DNA of 64,000 nt, from NCBI RefSeq assembly GCF_019303475.1, contig NZ_JABLSI010000016.1, forward strand, positions 22,999 through 86,998, read 5' to 3'. This stretch comes from Streptomyces sp. JJ38. Its GTDB lineage: Bacteria > Actinomycetota > Actinomycetes > Streptomycetales > Streptomycetaceae. The position numbers and the translations under genes were made by a program. A model generated the notes under the pieces. That model made no database searches. It was not told where the DNA came from and saw only the letters and a program-made list of their open reading frames with translations. Shown here piece after piece: positions 35,076 through 44,624 of the stretch (position 1 is its first letter; the number at the start of each line of letters is the position of its first letter).

Positions 35076-35975
35076 ATGACCTTCGCACCCGAGCGCATCA
35101 CCGACCTGTATCCGACCCGGGGGGCCACCGAAGTGGCCAGCCCGCGGCAGGACCCGGTGGTGTGGTCCGCACCGGGCGCTCCCGGCCCCATCTCGGCCGG
35201 GCACCTGGCGGACTACGAGCGTGACGGGTTCCTCGCGGTCGATCAGCTCATCACTCCCGAAGAGGTGACGCTGTACCGCGGGGAACTGGAAAGGCTCATC
35301 TCGGACCCGGAGATGCTCGCGGACGAGCGCTCGATCGTCGAGCCGAAGTCCCGGGAGATCCGGACCGTGTTCGAGGTGCACAAGATCAGTCAGATCTTCG
35401 CCGGTCTGGTCAGCGACCCGCGGGTCGTCGGCCGGGCACGGCAGATTCTCGGCTCGGACGTCTACGTCCACCAGTCCCGCATCAATGTCAAGCCGGGCTT
35501 CGGCGCGAGTGGCTTCTACTGGCACTCCGACTTCGAGACCTGGCACGCGGAGGACGGCCTCCCGAACATGCGGACCGTGTCGGTGTCCATCGCTCTCACC
35601 GAGAACTACGACACCAACGGCGGTCTGATGATCATGCCGGGCTCCCACAAGAAGTTCCTCGGCTGCGCCGGCGCGACGCCGAAGGACAACTACAAGAAGT
35701 CCCTGCAGATGCAGGACGCCGGGACGCCGTCCGACGAGGCGCTCACCGAGTTCGCCGACGCACACGGCATCCGGCTGTTCACCGGCAAGGCCGGTTCGGC
35801 CACCTGGTTCGACTGCAACTGCATGCACGGTTCGGGTGACAACATCACTCCGTACCCGCGCAGCAACGTGTTCATCGTCTTCAACAGTGTGGAAAACACC
35901 GCTGTAGAGCCGTTCGCCGCTCCGGTCCGGCGGCCCGACTTCCTCGGGGCACGGGATTTCACCCCCGTCCGCTGA
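35076..35975 (+). CDS. ectD: Ectoine hydroxylase EctD
   Basis: A 299-residue Fe(II)/2-oxoglutarate dioxygenase that converts ectoine to 5-hydroxyectoine. The iron ligands are visible: His150 and Asp152 in GFYWHSDFETWHAEDGLP, and His251 in CNCMHGSGDNITPYPRSN. The arginine of YPRSN binds 2-oxoglutarate. ATG 35076 lies after a purine-rich GAGAGGAGAGGAAGG site. Confidence 0.96.
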   Translation: MTFAPERITDLYPTRGATEVASPRQDPVVWSAPGAPGPISAGHLADYERDGFLAVDQLITPEEVTLYRGELERLISDPEMLADERSIVEPKSREIRTVFEVHKISQIFAGLVSDPRVVGRARQILGSDVYVHQSRINVKPGFGASGFYWHSDFETWHAEDGLPNMRTVSVSIALTENYDTNGGLMIMPGSHKKFLGCAGATPKDNYKKSLQMQDAGTPSDEALTEFADAHGIRLFTGKAGSATWFDCNCMHGSGDNITPYPRSNVFIVFNSVENTAVEPFAAPVRRPDFLGARDFTPVR

Positions 35976-36081
35976 CCGCTGAGTCCGACCCACCCGGTGG
36001 CTCGTCCCCGGGGGCCGGAAAGGCCGGCAGACGGCCCGTCCGGCCCCCGAGGCGGATGACCGGAGCTTCCGAGTGAGCCAC

Positions 36082-36123
36082 GCGGCGCGGTGCGCCCCTT
36101 CCTGGAGGGACGCACCGCGCCGC
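36082..36123. terminator. Terminator between ectD and convergent aminotransferase gene
   Basis: Perfect 13-base inverted repeat (36082-36094 with 36111-36123; arm GCGGCGCGGTGCG) in the gap between convergent genes, so it may serve both. Confidence 0.72.
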
Positions 36124-36181
36124 TGTCATGTCCGTGCGCCGCTGTCGTGTGAGGGGCGGCGTGTTCGTTGCGCGGAGGGCG

Positions 36182-37231
36182 TCAGCGAAGCCCGGCCAGC
36201 GCCGCCAGCAGCCGGTCCACGTCGGCGGCCGTGTTGAACAGGTGGAAGGACGCCCGCAGGTTCCCCGCCCGCGCCGAGACGTCGACACCCGCCTTGGCCA
36301 GCTCCGGGGCCGCGTCCCCCAGCCCGGGCACCGCGACGATCGCGGAGTCGCCCGGCACCGGACGGTGCCCCGCCTCCACCGCTCCCGCGCGGAACCGCGC
36401 GGCCAGTTCCCTGTTGTGCTCCCCGATCGCGGCGGGTCCGACCTCCTCGATCAGGCCGAGCGAGGCGGCCGCGCCCACGAAGGGCAGGTAGGGCGGGCAC
36501 TCGTCGAAGCGGCGCGCCGAGCCGGCGAGTTCGTCGATCGGCCCGTAGCACGTCTCCCAGCGGTTCTCCCCCGCGAACCAGCCGGCATGCGTCGGCCGCA
36601 GCCCGCCGCCGTCCTCCGGCACCGTCAGGAAGGACGTGCCGCGCGGGCACAGCAGCCACTTGTAGGCGCCGCAGACGGTGTAGTCGGCCAACGCCGGATC
36701 CATGGGCAGCCAGCCGGTCGACTGCGTCGTGTCCACGAGCACCCGGGCGCCCGCCGCCCGGGCGGCCGCGCTGATACCCACCAGGTCCGCCACCCGGCCG
36801 TCGGCGGACTGCACGGCGCTCACGGCCACCAGCCCGGTGCCGGGCCGGACGGCCTCCGCCAGCCCGTCCAGCGGAGCCTGCCGCAGGGTGAGGTCGGGGC
36901 GGACGTGGAAGGGGTTGACCAGGGAGCTGAAGTCGCCCTCGGCCACCAGCACCTCGGTGCCCTCCGGCAGGGACTGGGCGATCATCCCGACATGGACCGA
37001 CACGGCCGAGCCCGTGGCCACGCGCTCGACGGGGAGCCCGACCACGGCGGCGAAGCTCGCCCTGGCCTCCTCGATCCGCTCGATGAGGGCGTAGTGGTCC
37101 AGCCGGGCCGCGGCCATGTCCTCCACGGCGGACCGGAGCGCGGCGGCCGTCCTGACCGGGAACACGCCGTGTGCGGCGGTGTTGAGATACGTCGTCTGCG
37201 GCGCGAACTCCGCGCCCATCGAAATCGACAT
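36182..37231 (-). CDS. Class V aminotransferase-fold PLP protein
   Basis: A 349-residue fold-type I PLP protein of the class V (cysteine desulfurase/isopenicillin epimerase-like) family. Visible: LNTAAHGVFP near the N-terminus, VLVDTTQSTGWLPMD (Asp binding the pyridine N), and the PLP Lys in VCGAYKWLLCPRGTSFL. It lacks the catalytic Cys loop of NifS/SufS, so desulfurase activity is unlikely; the reaction is unknown. ATG 37231 has GGAGAA eight bases upstream. It converges on ectD and is not part of the ectoine pathway by known chemistry. Confidence 0.82.
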   Translation of the reverse strand: MSISMGAEFAPQTTYLNTAAHGVFPVRTAAALRSAVEDMAAARLDHYALIERIEEARASFAAVVGLPVERVATGSAVSVHVGMIAQSLPEGTEVLVAEGDFSSLVNPFHVRPDLTLRQAPLDGLAEAVRPGTGLVAVSAVQSADGRVADLVGISAAARAAGARVLVDTTQSTGWLPMDPALADYTVCGAYKWLLCPRGTSFLTVPEDGGGLRPTHAGWFAGENRWETCYGPIDELAGSARRFDECPPYLPFVGAAASLGLIEEVGPAAIGEHNRELAARFRAGAVEAGHRPVPGDSAIVAVPGLGDAAPELAKAGVDVSARAGNLRASFHLFNTAADVDRLLAALAGLR

Positions 37232-37774
37232 GATCGGATTCTCCGGGGCCGAGCCCGGGCTGTCCATGGGAATTCGGGGTCCGTCGAGGCCGCCCGGAGG
37301 GCTTCCTCCCGTCCCGCGGGTGTGTGGGTCCTCCGGTGGCGGCCTGTTCGCCGGGTACGCGATGAACCGCTGGGCGATCTGCCACGGGGCCGCCACCGCC
37401 TCGGCTCCACGACACCCTGGCGCGGGCGCCGATCCCATGTGTGTCTTACCGCCGCCCTGACCGCCATCCCCTCTCCTCGGCAGGGGTTCCGTCCGCCCCC
37501 GGCGGGCGGGGCTGACGCCACCACGGCCCTGACCCGGGCACGGGTACCTCGGGGCGGCGGCGGCCTGCCGCGCGACACGCCGGGTCGCCCGTTCGCCACA
37601 GGTCGCTCGAACGCCGTAACCGCGCTGTTGAGCTGCGCGGACGTCCCCGCGCGGGCCGCCCCGGGGCCGCAACGGCGGCCCCCGGGGGCACGATCGTCTC
37701 GCGACCGCGGCGGGCCGCCGGTTTCCTCGGTTCATGGACGCCGTTCCCCGTCCGGTGCCGAAGGAGTGAACCGC
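37232..37774. other. 543-base divergent intergenic region
   Basis: No gene is supported here: open frames lack start signals and match no family. It separates the leftward class V aminotransferase gene from the rightward sortase pair and must hold both promoters. I see no strong palindrome or repeat. Confidence 0.5.
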
Positions 37775-37978
37775 ATGCGTACAGTCCGCGCCCTGACCGG
37801 TCCCGCCCTGGGTGCCGCGATACCGGTCGCCCTCGGGTTCGGCGTCGAACCGGCCGTCGCGGCCGGCGGGCGGGGAAGCCACGGCACCGGGGGCTTCCTG
37901 GTCACCGCCGCCGTGCTCGCCGTCGGTGCGCTGTGCGGCAGTCTGCTGCACCGCCGGCGCGACCGGGACCGCTCCTGA
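37775..37978 (+). CDS. Small exported protein with a sorting-signal-like C-terminus
   Basis: A 67-residue protein with an N-terminal signal-like segment (ALTGPALGAAIPVALGFG, ending PAVAAGG) and a C-terminal GSHGTGG followed by a hydrophobic stretch (FLVTAAVLAVGALCGSLL) and an HRRRDRDRS tail. Layout equals a cell-wall sorting signal, with SHGTG in place of LPxTG/LAxTG. ATG 37775 has GAAGGAG seven bases upstream. It sits 31 bases before a sortase gene, so it may be its substrate or partner; this is inference. Confidence 0.72.
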   Translation: MRTVRALTGPALGAAIPVALGFGVEPAVAAGGRGSHGTGGFLVTAAVLAVGALCGSLLHRRRDRDRS

Positions 37979-38009
37979 CGAGGCGCCGCCGGGACACGGA
38001 GGAGCGGCG

Positions 38010-38729
38010 ATGGGCCACAGGAAGGCCATGACCCCAGCCGAGCGGCGCCGCGAGACGATCGCCGCGACCCTGGTGGCGATCGGACTCTGCACCGGGGTGT
38101 GGCTGCTGGACCACGGCCCGCAGGAGGCGCTGCCGCCGCAGCCCTCCCCCGAGCAGGCCGTCCGCCCCGCGGAGCGGCCGGGGGACCGGACCGAGCCGGA
38201 CGCCGTGGCCCCGCTGCCCCCGGCGGCGCCGGTGCGGATACGGATACCGGAGATCCGCGTCGACGCGGCCATCATGCCGCTCGGGCTGGAGCCGGACGGC
38301 GGCCTGGAGGTCCCGCCGCAGGACGCGGAGAACCTCACCGGCTGGTACGAGGGCGGGGTGACGCCCGGGGCCAGGGGAACGGCCATCGTCGCCGGTCACG
38401 TGGACAGCGAGTCGGGGCCGAGCGTGTTCTACGGCCTGGGGGCGCTGGAGCGGGGGAACACCGTCGCCGTGGACCGGGCCGATGGTCTCACCGCAACGTT
38501 CGAGATCGACGCCATCGAGGTGTACTCCCGGGAGGACTTCCCCGACGACAGGGTCTACGGCCCCTCGGAGGGCGCCGAGATCCGGCTCATCACCTGCGGC
38601 GGCGGCTATTCCAGCACCGAGGGCTACCTGGGGAACGTCGTCGTCTACGGCCACCTGACGGAGATCGCCGCCACTCCCGGTTCCGGCCCGGACGACGGTG
38701 TGGAGACCGCGGCCCGGTGGAGCGGATAG
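38010..38729 (+). CDS. Class F (actinobacterial) sortase
   Basis: A 239-residue membrane-anchored transpeptidase. One N-terminal membrane segment (about 17-34), a Pro-rich spacer, then the sortase beta-barrel: RIRIPEIRVDAAIMPLGLEP, the catalytic His in AIVAGHVDSE, and the catalytic Cys in RLITCGGGYSS followed by NVVVYGHL. This matches the class E/F sortases of actinobacteria. ATG 38010 has GGAGGAG upstream. It probably forms an operon with the small protein gene before it. Confidence 0.88.
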   Translation: MGHRKAMTPAERRRETIAATLVAIGLCTGVWLLDHGPQEALPPQPSPEQAVRPAERPGDRTEPDAVAPLPPAAPVRIRIPEIRVDAAIMPLGLEPDGGLEVPPQDAENLTGWYEGGVTPGARGTAIVAGHVDSESGPSVFYGLGALERGNTVAVDRADGLTATFEIDAIEVYSREDFPDDRVYGPSEGAEIRLITCGGGYSSTEGYLGNVVVYGHLTEIAATPGSGPDDGVETAARWSG

Positions 38730-38778
38730 GGGCGTGGCGGGGAGGAACCGTGCCGCTCGGCCGGTCGTTACCACGGGC

Positions 38779-39972
38779 ATGACCGCAATGACTCCTGGCT
38801 CGAACCTGCCCCTCAGCGCGGCCCGCGTGGCCGTCGACGTCTCCGCTCCGGTGCGGCTGGACGTCTCGGGGCTGCTGATCGCCGCCGACGGCAAGGTGCG
38901 CTCCGACGCCGACTTCGTCTTCTACAACCAGCCTTCCGGCCCGGGCGTGTCGCACAGCAGCGGCGGTGCCGCGGACACCATCACGGTGGACACGGCGGCC
39001 GTGCCGGCCGACATCGAGAAGGTGGTCGTGACGGCGAGTCTGGACGCGCCGGGCGCGACGTTCGCCGGTACCGAGCCGACGGCCACGGTGCGGGACGCCG
39101 ACTCCGGAGCCGTGGTGGCGACGTTCACCCCACCGCAGCTCGGCCCGGAGACGGCGCTCGTCGTCATGGAGGTCTACCGGCGTGGCGGCACCTGGAAGGT
39201 GCGTGCCGTCGGCCAGGGGTACGCGAACGGGCTGGCGGGCATCGCCACGGACTTCGGCGTGACCATCGAGGAGCCTGCCCCCACGCCGGCTCCCGCCTCG
39301 GCAGCCCCGCCCGCTCCGGCCGCCGCCCCGGCTCCGCCCGCCCCTGCCACGGCCGCGGCCCCGCCGCCCGCTCAGGCCGCCCCGGCACCCGGGGCCGGGA
39401 AGATCAACCTGGACAAGGGCCGGGTGAACCTGCGGAAGAACGAGACCGTTTCCCTGGTGAAGGACAACCAGCCGGTGCGTTCCGCTCTGCGGATGGGCCT
39501 CGGGTGGGAGCCGGCCTACCGGGGCAAGAACATCGACCTGGACGCCTCGGTCATCGCCTACGACGCCAACCGCAAGCCCCTCGACGTCTGCTACTTCGGC
39601 AAACTGAACATCCTGCGGGGCGCGATCCAGCACTCCGGGGACAACCTCACGGGTGAGGGCGCGGGAGACGACGAGAGCATCACCGTGCACCTGGAGGGGC
39701 TGCCGCCCGAGGTCACCGGGCTGGTCTTCACCGTCAACTCCTACCGGGGGCACAAGTTCAGCGACGTGGCCAAGGCGTACTGCCGGCTGCTCGACGAGCG
39801 CGGCCAGGAGCTGGTGCGGTTCGACCTCACCGACTCCGAGCCGCGCACGGCCGTGCTGATGTGCAAGTTCATCCGGCAGTACTCCGGCGAGTGGGAGATG
39901 ACGGCGCTCGGGCAGTTCCTCGACGCCCGCACCGCCCGCGGCCTCCTCAAGCCCGGCGGCCAGGCGCTGTAG
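38779..39972 (+). CDS. TerD family protein (duplicated TerD-like domains)
   Basis: A 397-residue cytoplasmic protein of the TerD/TerA tellurium-resistance-associated family. Two TerD-like halves are joined by a Pro/Ala linker (about 175-210). The first has RSDADFVFYNQP and HSSGG; the second has KINLDKGRVNLRKNETVSL, LGWEPAYRGKNIDLDASVIAY and FTVNSYRGHKFSDVAKAYCRL. TerD domains bind calcium and are linked to stress signalling in Streptomyces, but the exact role is unknown. ATG 38779 (MTAMTPGSN) or 38788 starts it; the ribosome-binding site is weak. Confidence 0.86.
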   Translation: MTAMTPGSNLPLSAARVAVDVSAPVRLDVSGLLIAADGKVRSDADFVFYNQPSGPGVSHSSGGAADTITVDTAAVPADIEKVVVTASLDAPGATFAGTEPTATVRDADSGAVVATFTPPQLGPETALVVMEVYRRGGTWKVRAVGQGYANGLAGIATDFGVTIEEPAPTPAPASAAPPAPAAAPAPPAPATAAAPPPAQAAPAPGAGKINLDKGRVNLRKNETVSLVKDNQPVRSALRMGLGWEPAYRGKNIDLDASVIAYDANRKPLDVCYFGKLNILRGAIQHSGDNLTGEGAGDDESITVHLEGLPPEVTGLVFTVNSYRGHKFSDVAKAYCRLLDERGQELVRFDLTDSEPRTAVLMCKFIRQYSGEWEMTALGQFLDARTARGLLKPGGQAL

Positions 39973-40044
39973 GCCGGAAACCGGTTCGGGCGCGGAGCCG
40001 GCCCGCTCGCCGCCGGCCCGCCGGCCCGCCGGCCGCCCGGGGGT

Positions 40045-41574
40045 TCAGCTCTGGTGGGAGCGGGCCTTGTAGGCCGCCTTGCGGGCCGCCTTGGCCGTGG
40101 CGCGGTCCGGGTGCGCCCGGGCCATGGCCTCCAGCACGTGTGCGGTGGCCGGGTGGTCGACGCGCCACGCCTTGTCGAAGAACCCGCTGTGCTGGGCCAC
40201 CAGCCCGGCCATCAGCTCGCCCAGCTCCGGGGGCGCGACGGTCGGGTCCTCCGGATCGAGCTGGGCGGCGAGGGTGTCCACGGTGAGCCAGAAGACGAGC
40301 TCCTCGTCCGGTGGCGGCACGTCCTGGGCGCCGCGTTCGGTCAGCCAGACCCGGGCCAGCCCGCCCAGCTCGGGGTCGGAGAGCACCTCGCGCAGGGCGG
40401 GTTCCGCCTCCGGGCCGACCACCGAAAGCCCCTGCTGGCACAGCAGCCGGCGGCGGGGGGCCAGCACGTCGGTGCCCCGGGCCGCCGACAGCAGGGCGCG
40501 TGCGGCCTCCGCCACCGGGCGGCCGTCGAGCCACTGCTCGAGCTCCGCCTGCGCCGACTCCTCGGGGTAGCCGCACACCGCGGAGAGGACCTCCACCGCG
40601 TCGGCGCCCGCGAGATCGCCCACCAGCGGTGCCTCCACGCCCGCCTCCAGCAGCCGGGCCCGCTCCCCGTAGAGCCCGAGCGCGGTGAAGCGGACCATGC
40701 CGTAGCGGGTCAGCTCCTCGTCCTCGAGCTCCTCGGTCGCGACCTGCTGTTCGTCCGCCTCCAGCAGCAGGTCCTCGTCCACGGGCCGGTACTCGACGGC
40801 GCCCGCGGCCTCCAGCCCGCGCAACTGGGCGTCCAACCGCATCATCACGTCGGAGACCTCCTCCAGCACGGCGTCCGTGGGCTGCTCCAGGCCGTCGGCG
40901 TCGTCGGGGAGGACCATCGAGGCGGCGAGTACGGGCAGCGGCACCGGGGCCCCGGCGGTGACGGCCGGGTCGGTCGCGGTGAGGAGGTAGAGGTTGGCCA
41001 GCGCCGCGTCGAGGAAGTCGGCCGCCTCGTCGACGTCCCACTCCGCCTCCGCGGCCTCGGTCGGATCCGCTTCGCCCGAGCCGTCGCCGGGTGTGGCTTC
41101 GAGGAGGTCGCCGACGAGCTCGTCGAGGGGCGGTACGAGAGCCAGGGCGAGGGCCGCCCCCCACACGTCGCGCCAGACGTCGAGCACGTCGCCGGGGCCG
41201 CCCGCCGTGAGCAGCTTGACCGCCTCGCCCGCGGTCGCGACGTCCTCCTCGTCGCCGGCCTGCGGGGCGATGTTCACCAGACCCGACTCCACGGCGATCC
41301 GCCAGGCGTCCATGACCGGTTCGTCGCCCTCCCCGCCCTCGGCACCGGCAACCTCGTCCGCCGGCCGGTCTGCGGTGAGCCCGAGCGCCTCGCGGGCCTG
41401 CGCGAGCCGTTGCGCCGGCAGTTCACCGCCCACGGTGAGGCGCACACCGTCCCCGGCCCACCGGGCCAGGGCCACCGCCCGGTGGAGCAGGGGTGCGGCC
41501 AGCGCGTCCCGGGCCAACTCGGCCTCGGCGGGCAGCCGCACGGGCGGCATGGACGGACGGTCGTCACCGGTCAT
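40045..41574 (-). CDS. Large Ala/Glu-rich protein of unknown function (paralogue B)
   Basis: A 509-residue soluble, acidic protein with many Leu/Ala-rich helices, related to the 454-residue protein of 14792-16156. Shared points are HRAVALARWAGDG near the N-terminus, ALLSAARGTDVLAPRR, SVVGPEAEPALREVLSDPELG, FWLTVDTLAAQL and the C-terminal EAMARAHPDRATAKAARKAA. No enzyme motif is seen. An acidic insert (about 165-190 and 270-290) is specific to this copy. ATG 41574. It converges on the TerD gene and is divergent from the secreted nuclease gene. Confidence 0.72.
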   Translation of the reverse strand: MTGDDRPSMPPVRLPAEAELARDALAAPLLHRAVALARWAGDGVRLTVGGELPAQRLAQAREALGLTADRPADEVAGAEGGEGDEPVMDAWRIAVESGLVNIAPQAGDEEDVATAGEAVKLLTAGGPGDVLDVWRDVWGAALALALVPPLDELVGDLLEATPGDGSGEADPTEAAEAEWDVDEAADFLDAALANLYLLTATDPAVTAGAPVPLPVLAASMVLPDDADGLEQPTDAVLEEVSDVMMRLDAQLRGLEAAGAVEYRPVDEDLLLEADEQQVATEELEDEELTRYGMVRFTALGLYGERARLLEAGVEAPLVGDLAGADAVEVLSAVCGYPEESAQAELEQWLDGRPVAEAARALLSAARGTDVLAPRRRLLCQQGLSVVGPEAEPALREVLSDPELGGLARVWLTERGAQDVPPPDEELVFWLTVDTLAAQLDPEDPTVAPPELGELMAGLVAQHSGFFDKAWRVDHPATAHVLEAMARAHPDRATAKAARKAAYKARSHQS

Positions 41575-41834
41575 CGGCGTCGGACTCCTCGCGCGGATCG
41601 GAAGGGCAGGCGGCCTCCGCGCACCGGTGCGTCGAAACCCCGTTGGTGCACGGCAGTTATCAGCCGGTCACCCAGACTAGACGGAAGACGCCCCGGACGC
41701 CGGATTCACCGATCCGTCCCCCGCGGGCAACCTGGCATGCCTTGACACGGGCCGCGCGCTGAGCGACTTTTACGCGCGTAGAAGTTCCCCTCACAGACCC
41801 CTTGTCGCACCACTCCGTCCCGGAGGGACCGCAC

Positions 41835-43700
41835 GTGACCACTCGACAGATATCCAGGCCCGGTGCCGCGTTGGCCGCGCTCACCGTCGCGGCCGTGACG
41901 TCCACGCTGCTCGCCGTCGACGCCTCGGCCGCCGACCCGGCCGGGGCCGCCGCCACGGCGGGCACGGCCGGCACCGCCGACGTCCGTATCCACGACATCC
42001 AGGGCGATTCCCGGGTCAGCCCGCTGGCCGGGCAACGGGTCAGCCACGTGCCCGGGATCGTGACCGGCGTGCGCCCCTACGGCTCACGCGGCTTCTGGTT
42101 CCAGGACGCCGACGGGGACGGGAACCCCGCCACCAGCGAGGGTGTCTTCGTCTACACCGGCCGGACGCCGACCGTGGAACCGGGGGACGTCGTGCGCGTC
42201 AGCGGCCGCGTCGGCGAGTACACCTACGGGGGCCGGGGCTCCGGCAACCAGTCGGTGACGCAACTCTCCGGCGCCGAGGTCACCGTCGTGTCCTCCGGGG
42301 CCGAGCTGCCCGCGCCGACGGTGCTGGACGCGGACGCCGTGCCCGAGCGGTACGCGCCGCGCGGTACCGGCTCCGACGGTTCCATCGACGAACTGCCCCT
42401 GCGGCCCGAGCGGTACGCGCTGGACCGTTACGAGTCGCTCGAAGGCATGAACGTGCGGGTGGACGACGCCCGCGTGGTCGGGCCGAGTTCCCGCTACCAC
42501 GACCTGTGGGTCACCGTGGAGCCGGAGCAGAACCCGACGCACCGGGGCGGCACCCGCTACGCGGGCTACGAGGAGCAGAACTCCGGGCGTTTGAAGATCA
42601 CTTCGCTCACGCCCGTCTCCCAGCTGCCTTTCCCCCAGGCCGACACCGGTGACGTCCTGGGCTCCGCCGAGGGCCCGCTCGACTACGACCAGTACGGCGG
42701 CTACCTGCTCGCCGCCCGCGACCTGGGCCAGGTGCGGGACGCCGGTCTGCGCCCGGAGGCCACCCGCGCCCAGCGCCGCGGCGAACTGGCCGTGGCCACC
42801 TACAACGTGGAGAACCTGGACCCGGGCGACGACCGGGCCAAGTTCGACCGGCTCGCCGAGGGCATCGTGCACAACCTGGCCGCCCCCGACGTCATCGCGC
42901 TGGAGGAGATCCAGGACGACTCGGGCCCCGAGGACGACGGCACCGTCACGGCCGACGAGACGCTGCGCCTGCTCACCGACGCCATCGCGGCGGCGGGCGG
43001 CCCACGGTACGCGTGGCGCGGCATCGCGCCGCAGGACAAGCAGGACGGCGGCCAGCCCGGGGGCAACATCCGCAACGTGTTCCTCTTCAACCCCGAGCGG
43101 GTCTCGTTCGTCGACCGCGGCGAGGGCGACGCCACCAGCGCGACGGAGGTCGTCAAGCGTCGCGGCAGGGCGTCGCTGACCCTCTCCCCCGGTCGCGTCG
43201 ACCCGCTGAACTCCGCCTGGGAGGACAGTCGCAAGCCGCTCGCCGGGGAGTTCCGCTTCCGCGGCCGGACGGTCATCGTCGTCGCGAACCACTTCGCGTC
43301 CAAGGGCGGGGACCAGGCGCTGCACTCGCGCTTCCAGCCGCCGAACCGTTCCTCCGAGGAGCAGCGGCTGGCCCAGGCCCGCTCGGTGAACGCGTTCGTC
43401 AAGGACGTGCTGGCCGTGCAGAAGAAGGCGAACGTCGTCGTCCTCGGGGACATCAACGACTTCGAGTTCTCACCGGTCACCGACACCCTGACCGAGGGCG
43501 GCGTCCTGTCCAGCGCGGTGTACTCCCTGCCCGCCGCGGACCGCTACACCTACGTCTTCCAGGGCAACGCACAGGTGTTGGACCAGACGCTGGTCTCCCC
43601 CGGCATCCGCCGGTACGACTACGACATCGTCCACACCAACGCCGAGTTCTCCGACCAGATCAGCGACCACGACCCGCAGGTCCTGCGCTTCCGGCCGTAG
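41835..43700 (+). CDS. Secreted endonuclease/exonuclease/phosphatase family protein
   Basis: A 621-residue exported phosphodiesterase. It has a signal peptide (about 1-34, ending VDASA), a beta-rich OB-like domain (about 48-180; HDIQGDSRVSPLAGQRVS and GFWFQDADGDGNPAT), then an EEP domain with ATYNVENLDPGDD, DVIALEEIQDDSG, VVANHFASKGGDQ, VVVLGDINDFEFSP and a final SDHDPQVLRF. These give the usual metal and catalytic Asn/Glu/His/Asp set. It is probably an extracellular nuclease or lipid/nucleotide phosphatase. GTG 41835 has GGAGGG seven bases upstream. Confidence 0.9.
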   Translation: MTTRQISRPGAALAALTVAAVTSTLLAVDASAADPAGAAATAGTAGTADVRIHDIQGDSRVSPLAGQRVSHVPGIVTGVRPYGSRGFWFQDADGDGNPATSEGVFVYTGRTPTVEPGDVVRVSGRVGEYTYGGRGSGNQSVTQLSGAEVTVVSSGAELPAPTVLDADAVPERYAPRGTGSDGSIDELPLRPERYALDRYESLEGMNVRVDDARVVGPSSRYHDLWVTVEPEQNPTHRGGTRYAGYEEQNSGRLKITSLTPVSQLPFPQADTGDVLGSAEGPLDYDQYGGYLLAARDLGQVRDAGLRPEATRAQRRGELAVATYNVENLDPGDDRAKFDRLAEGIVHNLAAPDVIALEEIQDDSGPEDDGTVTADETLRLLTDAIAAAGGPRYAWRGIAPQDKQDGGQPGGNIRNVFLFNPERVSFVDRGEGDATSATEVVKRRGRASLTLSPGRVDPLNSAWEDSRKPLAGEFRFRGRTVIVVANHFASKGGDQALHSRFQPPNRSSEEQRLAQARSVNAFVKDVLAVQKKANVVVLGDINDFEFSPVTDTLTEGGVLSSAVYSLPAADRYTYVFQGNAQVLDQTLVSPGIRRYDYDIVHTNAEFSDQISDHDPQVLRFRP

Positions 43701-43713
43701 CGGGCGCCGCACT

Positions 43714-44517
43714 CTAGCGGTACGGCCCGAGCGTCCGGGTCCGGTCGTCCTCCGGGACGCCGGCCCCGGGCCCGGGCCAGGTCTCGTCGTACAGCTCCCG
43801 CACCAGCAGGGCGGCCCCCGCGACCGCGCCGGGCATCAGGAAGACGGCGACGAAGGGCACCAGGAACGCGGCGGCCAGCGGCACGCCGAAGCCCAGGGCG
43901 AGGCGGAGACGCCCCCGCACCAGCCGCATCCGCTCGCGCACCGGCACCTCGCGGCGCTGGAGGGCCACCGAGGACAGTTCCACGGTGAGGAAGAAGCCGG
44001 AGACCGCCAGGCCGGCCAGGGGGACGACGGTCTGCCCGAGGAAGGGCACGAACCCGAGCAGGAGCAGCGGCGCCGCGAAGAGCAGGGCCCACATCAGGAC
44101 GTACAGGCTGTCGCAGGCGGAGCGCCACAACCCTCGCCACAGGGGCTCGTCGGGCGCGCTCGGGCAGCCGCCCTCGCACTCCTCCACCTTCTCCGAGAGC
44201 TTCTCGTAGAACGGGTCGCCGATCAGCAGGGTGACCGCGGTGAAGCTCAGGACGGCGAGCATGAGCCCGCCCGCAAAAACCAGTACGGCCACGGAGACCC
44301 GCAGCAGCGTGCGCCAGGCGGGATCCCAGTCGTCGGCGAAGGGGGTCGCCCAGGCGGCGAGGTCCCCGGCGAAGAGGCCCAGAAGGACCAGGGCCGCCGC
44401 GTACAGGACGAGGGCGATCGCGGCCGGGATCAGCCCGAAGCCGTACCACCGCCCGTGGCCGGCCACCCAGCGCTGACCCCGGCCCAGGCAGCGCAGCCCC
44501 GTTGCGAGATCACTCAT
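43714..44517 (-). CDS. EI24/CysZ-like integral membrane protein
   Basis: A 267-residue protein with about five membrane segments and the EI24 pattern: a short N-terminal RCLGRGQRWV amphipathic stretch, LIGDPFYEKLSEKVEE after the second membrane segment, and FVPFLGQTVVPLAGLAVSG. CysZ members move sulfate, but EI24 assignment does not prove this here. ATG 44517. It converges on the nuclease gene with only 13 bases between stops. Confidence 0.85.
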   Translation of the reverse strand: MSDLATGLRCLGRGQRWVAGHGRWYGFGLIPAAIALVLYAAALVLLGLFAGDLAAWATPFADDWDPAWRTLLRVSVAVLVFAGGLMLAVLSFTAVTLLIGDPFYEKLSEKVEECEGGCPSAPDEPLWRGLWRSACDSLYVLMWALLFAAPLLLLGFVPFLGQTVVPLAGLAVSGFFLTVELSSVALQRREVPVRERMRLVRGRLRLALGFGVPLAAAFLVPFVAVFLMPGAVAGAALLVRELYDETWPGPGAGVPEDDRTRTLGPYR

Positions 44518-44624
44518 GCGGCCAGCGTAGCGGTGCGCCCGAGCGGCCTCGGCGGCGTGCCCGAGCGGGGTCCGGGCGGCCCGTACGGGTCTCGTACCGG
44601 CCCTGGAACAGTCACGGAACGCGC

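Noticed and set aside
37232..37774. Possible gene in the 543-base gap
   Set aside because: The open frames have no ribosome-binding site and their translations match no family; the aminotransferase start and the small exported protein start bound the gap convincingly.
39985..40045. Short CRISPR-like GC repeats between the TerD and paralogue B genes
   Set aside because: They are simple tandem GCCCGCCGG units of nine bases without spacers, typical of GC-rich intergenic DNA.
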